NCBI GenBank assembly: GCA_002778195.1
Contig: PCDI01000001.1
Coordinates: 2,930,857 to 2,994,856 of the forward strand
Direction: 5' to 3'
DNA length: 64,000 bases
Origin: Raffaelea ambrosiae
Taxonomy: Eukaryota; Ascomycota; Sordariomycetes; Ophiostomatales; Ophiostomataceae
The stretch's first letter is position 1; every line of letters begins with the position of its first letter. Position numbers and translations under genes: made by a program. The notes beneath the pieces are model-generated. The model did not search any database, was not told the DNA's origin, and worked only from the letters and a program-made list of their open reading frames with translations. Positions 62,602-64,000 of this stretch are shown one piece after another.

Positions 62602-64000
62602 TCAGACGGCCACCGTGTTCGTCGGGTACACTTCGGCCAGCCGCCCGTCCAGCACCCGCTCCACGGCCGTCTTCACCAGCCGCGCCAGCCCGCCGTCGTG
62701 GAACAGAAGCCCCAGCTCCTGGCTCGTGTACCAGCTGGCCCGGTCCATGTTGCCCGACCCCAGCAGCGTGTGCTGCCGGTCCACAATCGTCAGCTTCAGG
62801 TGCGACCGCACGGGCTCGTCCGCGTCGACGACCAGGCCGCTGCTGTTGGTCCGGCACGGCTTGGACAACGAAGACGGAGACGACGACGACGACGACGGCC
62901 CCACGAGAGCCTGCTCTTCGTCGGGCGGCGGGCGGGCGGACGGCCGCCGCGGGGCCAGCGGCTGAAAGTAGGACACCACAAGGCGGCCGCACGGCTGGCC
63001 CCGGCGCGTGGCGGCGGCGGCGGCGGTCTTGTCCTTCTGGGCGTTCTCGTAGCGCTTGATCAGCTGGCGCAGACACCGCGCGGTGGTGGTCCCGCTGGTC
63101 ACGATCTGCTCCCGCACCATCATGTTCTGGCCCGTGACCAGGGCGACGTCGACGCCGCGGGCCAGCGCCGCCAGCAGGGCGTCGATGACCGGGCGCGCCG
63201 TCAGGTTGGGCGTCTGGACGTAGATGCTCGCGCGGGCCGTGGCCAGCAGGTGCAGCGTGGCCAGGTTGAGCGGCGTCGGCGGCGGCGGCGCGGCGGGCTG
63301 CCACGGCAGCAGGCGGATGCGCGGGTGGCGGTGGTGCGACGAGGGCAGGACGACCGTGGGGATGGGCCCGCCGCCGCCGCCGCCGCCGCCAAAACGGACG
63401 ACGATGCTGCCGGGGCCGTCCACGTCGAGGGGGGAGAGGCCCGGCCCCCCGGGGATCGGCGGGTCCGGGCCCCCTTCCGGCTCCTCGGCCCGAGCCGGAA
63501 GAGCCGGAAGGGGGTCCCCCCAGGTGCCGCCGTAAAAGGCCAGCAGCGGCTGCACGGCGGCGCCGGTCAGCTCGATGCAGCCCTCCAGCCAGGACTCCCA
63601 GCTGACGTTGCAGCTGGGCACGAGCGCGCGCTGGCGGTCCACGACGACAAACTTGGGGTGCATCACGCTGAACGGGCGGAAGAACAGGCTCTTGACCTGC
63701 AGGTCGATGCCGGCCGCGCCGAGCACGGCCGCCGACGGCAGGCCCAGCACGGCGTCCCAGGTCGCCGGCGGGTAGACGTGGCCGGCGCGCGAGGCGGTGT
63801 GGAAGAGCATCTGGACGAGCGACCGCGACGAGAGGCCGATGCGGATGCGGAGGGGCGGCGGCGGTGGGACCGGACCAGCCCCGGTGGCCCCGGGGCGCGT
63901 CCGGCTTGCGGCCAAGCGCGCGAGCGTCGCGGCGAGATCGCGGAGACTCTTGGACGGGGCCCAGAAACAGGTCACCAAGATGACCTCCTGGCGCGCCGAC
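62602..64000 (-). CDS. Phospholipase D-like protein, two HKD motifs (5' part beyond window)
   Basis: Partial gene: the reading frame is still open at the right edge, where it reads ARQEVILVTCFWAPSKSL, so the start lies beyond 64000. The visible 466 residues contain two phospholipase D HxKx4D motifs: HPKFVVVDRQRALVPSCNVSWESW and HLKLTIVDRQHTLLGSGNMDRASW, both followed by the usual Ser/Asn segments. The family includes phosphatidylserine/cardiolipin synthase-like enzymes and phospholipases D. Low-complexity inserts separate the two halves: Pro/Gly-rich with a Gly run, and a Ser run with Pro/Arg-rich flanks. No intron is evident in the visible part. Substrate unknown. Confidence 0.88.
   Translation of the reverse strand, partial: SARQEVILVTCFWAPSKSLRDLAATLARLAASRTRPGATGAGPVPPPPPLRIRIGLSSRSLVQMLFHTASRAGHVYPPATWDAVLGLPSAAVLGAAGIDLQVKSLFFRPFSVMHPKFVVVDRQRALVPSCNVSWESWLEGCIELTGAAVQPLLAFYGGTWGDPLPALPARAEEPEGGPDPPIPGGPGLSPLDVDGPGSIVVRFGGGGGGGGPIPTVVLPSSHHRHPRIRLLPWQPAAPPPPTPLNLATLHLLATARASIYVQTPNLTARPVIDALLAALARGVDVALVTGQNMMVREQIVTSGTTTARCLRQLIKRYENAQKDKTAAAAATRRGQPCGRLVVSYFQPLAPRRPSARPPPDEEQALVGPSSSSSSPSSLSKPCRTNSSGLVVDADEPVRSHLKLTIVDRQHTLLGSGNMDRASWYTSQELGLLFHDGGLARLVKTAVERVLDGRLAEVYPTNTVAV

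Overview
The window is nuclear DNA from a filamentous ascomycete (Pezizomycotina), most likely a Sordariomycete. The support is GC-rich codon use, short introns with GTRNGT-type donors and CTAAC-type branch points, and a fungal gene set: GH10 xylanase, berberine-bridge-type oxidase, HAK/KUP potassium transporter, MEP/Amt ammonium permease, SYLF/Ysc84 protein and DUF4419 protein. I saw no organelle, bacterial or viral segment. No finer taxonomy is claimed. The genes were found by joining reading frames at splice sites; every joined model keeps frame and restores family motifs.

Layout from left to right. 1-2019 is non-coding with a decamer minisatellite. 2020-4155 (-) is a tailed GH10 xylanase. 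6714-8012 (+) is a secreted Thr/Ser-rich, Cys-rich protein. 8384-9933 (-) is a group A flavin monooxygenase. 10857-12572 (+) is a secreted DUF4419 protein. 12809-14224 (-) is a D-2-hydroxyacid dehydrogenase. 14912-16543 (-) is a secreted FAD-linked oxidase. 19474-20979 (+) is a lactonase-family beta-propeller. 22355-25306 (+) is a HAK potassium transporter. 25880-27212 (-) is a SYLF-domain protein whose single intron holds a 95-base assembly gap. 28558-29042 (-) is ribosomal protein uS10 (S20). 29676-30485 (+) is peptidyl-tRNA hydrolase. 30848-32608 (-) is an FAD-binding dehydrogenase. 33789-35241 (-) and 35739-36826 (+) are a divergent pair of unrecognised genes. 36827-42676 is a 5.85-kb gene-free stretch with five AGATAAG (GATA-factor) heptamers in front of the ammonium permease at 42677-44562 (+). 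45283-47862 (-) is a divergent NAAA/acid-ceramidase-like amidase full of low-complexity inserts. 48725-50941 (+) is an unrecognised protein with paired CxxC motifs and a PP1-docking-like motif. 52231-53546 (+) is a secreted SGNH hydrolase. 53884-55393 (-) is the AP-2 mu subunit, ending in a 7-nt exon. 58210-60598 (+) is a bestrophin-type channel. 62602 to beyond 64000 (-) is the 3' part of a two-HKD phospholipase D-like gene.

The genes do not form an obvious biosynthetic cluster. They mix housekeeping functions (translation, endocytosis), nutrient uptake (K+, NH4+) and secreted or oxidative enzymes. The most distinctive features are structural: introns carrying purine repeats or runs of C, almost all with a consistent sense-strand bias; the terminal micro-exon of AP-2 mu; an in-frame retainable intron in the oxidase; and the AGATAAG cluster upstream of the ammonium permease.
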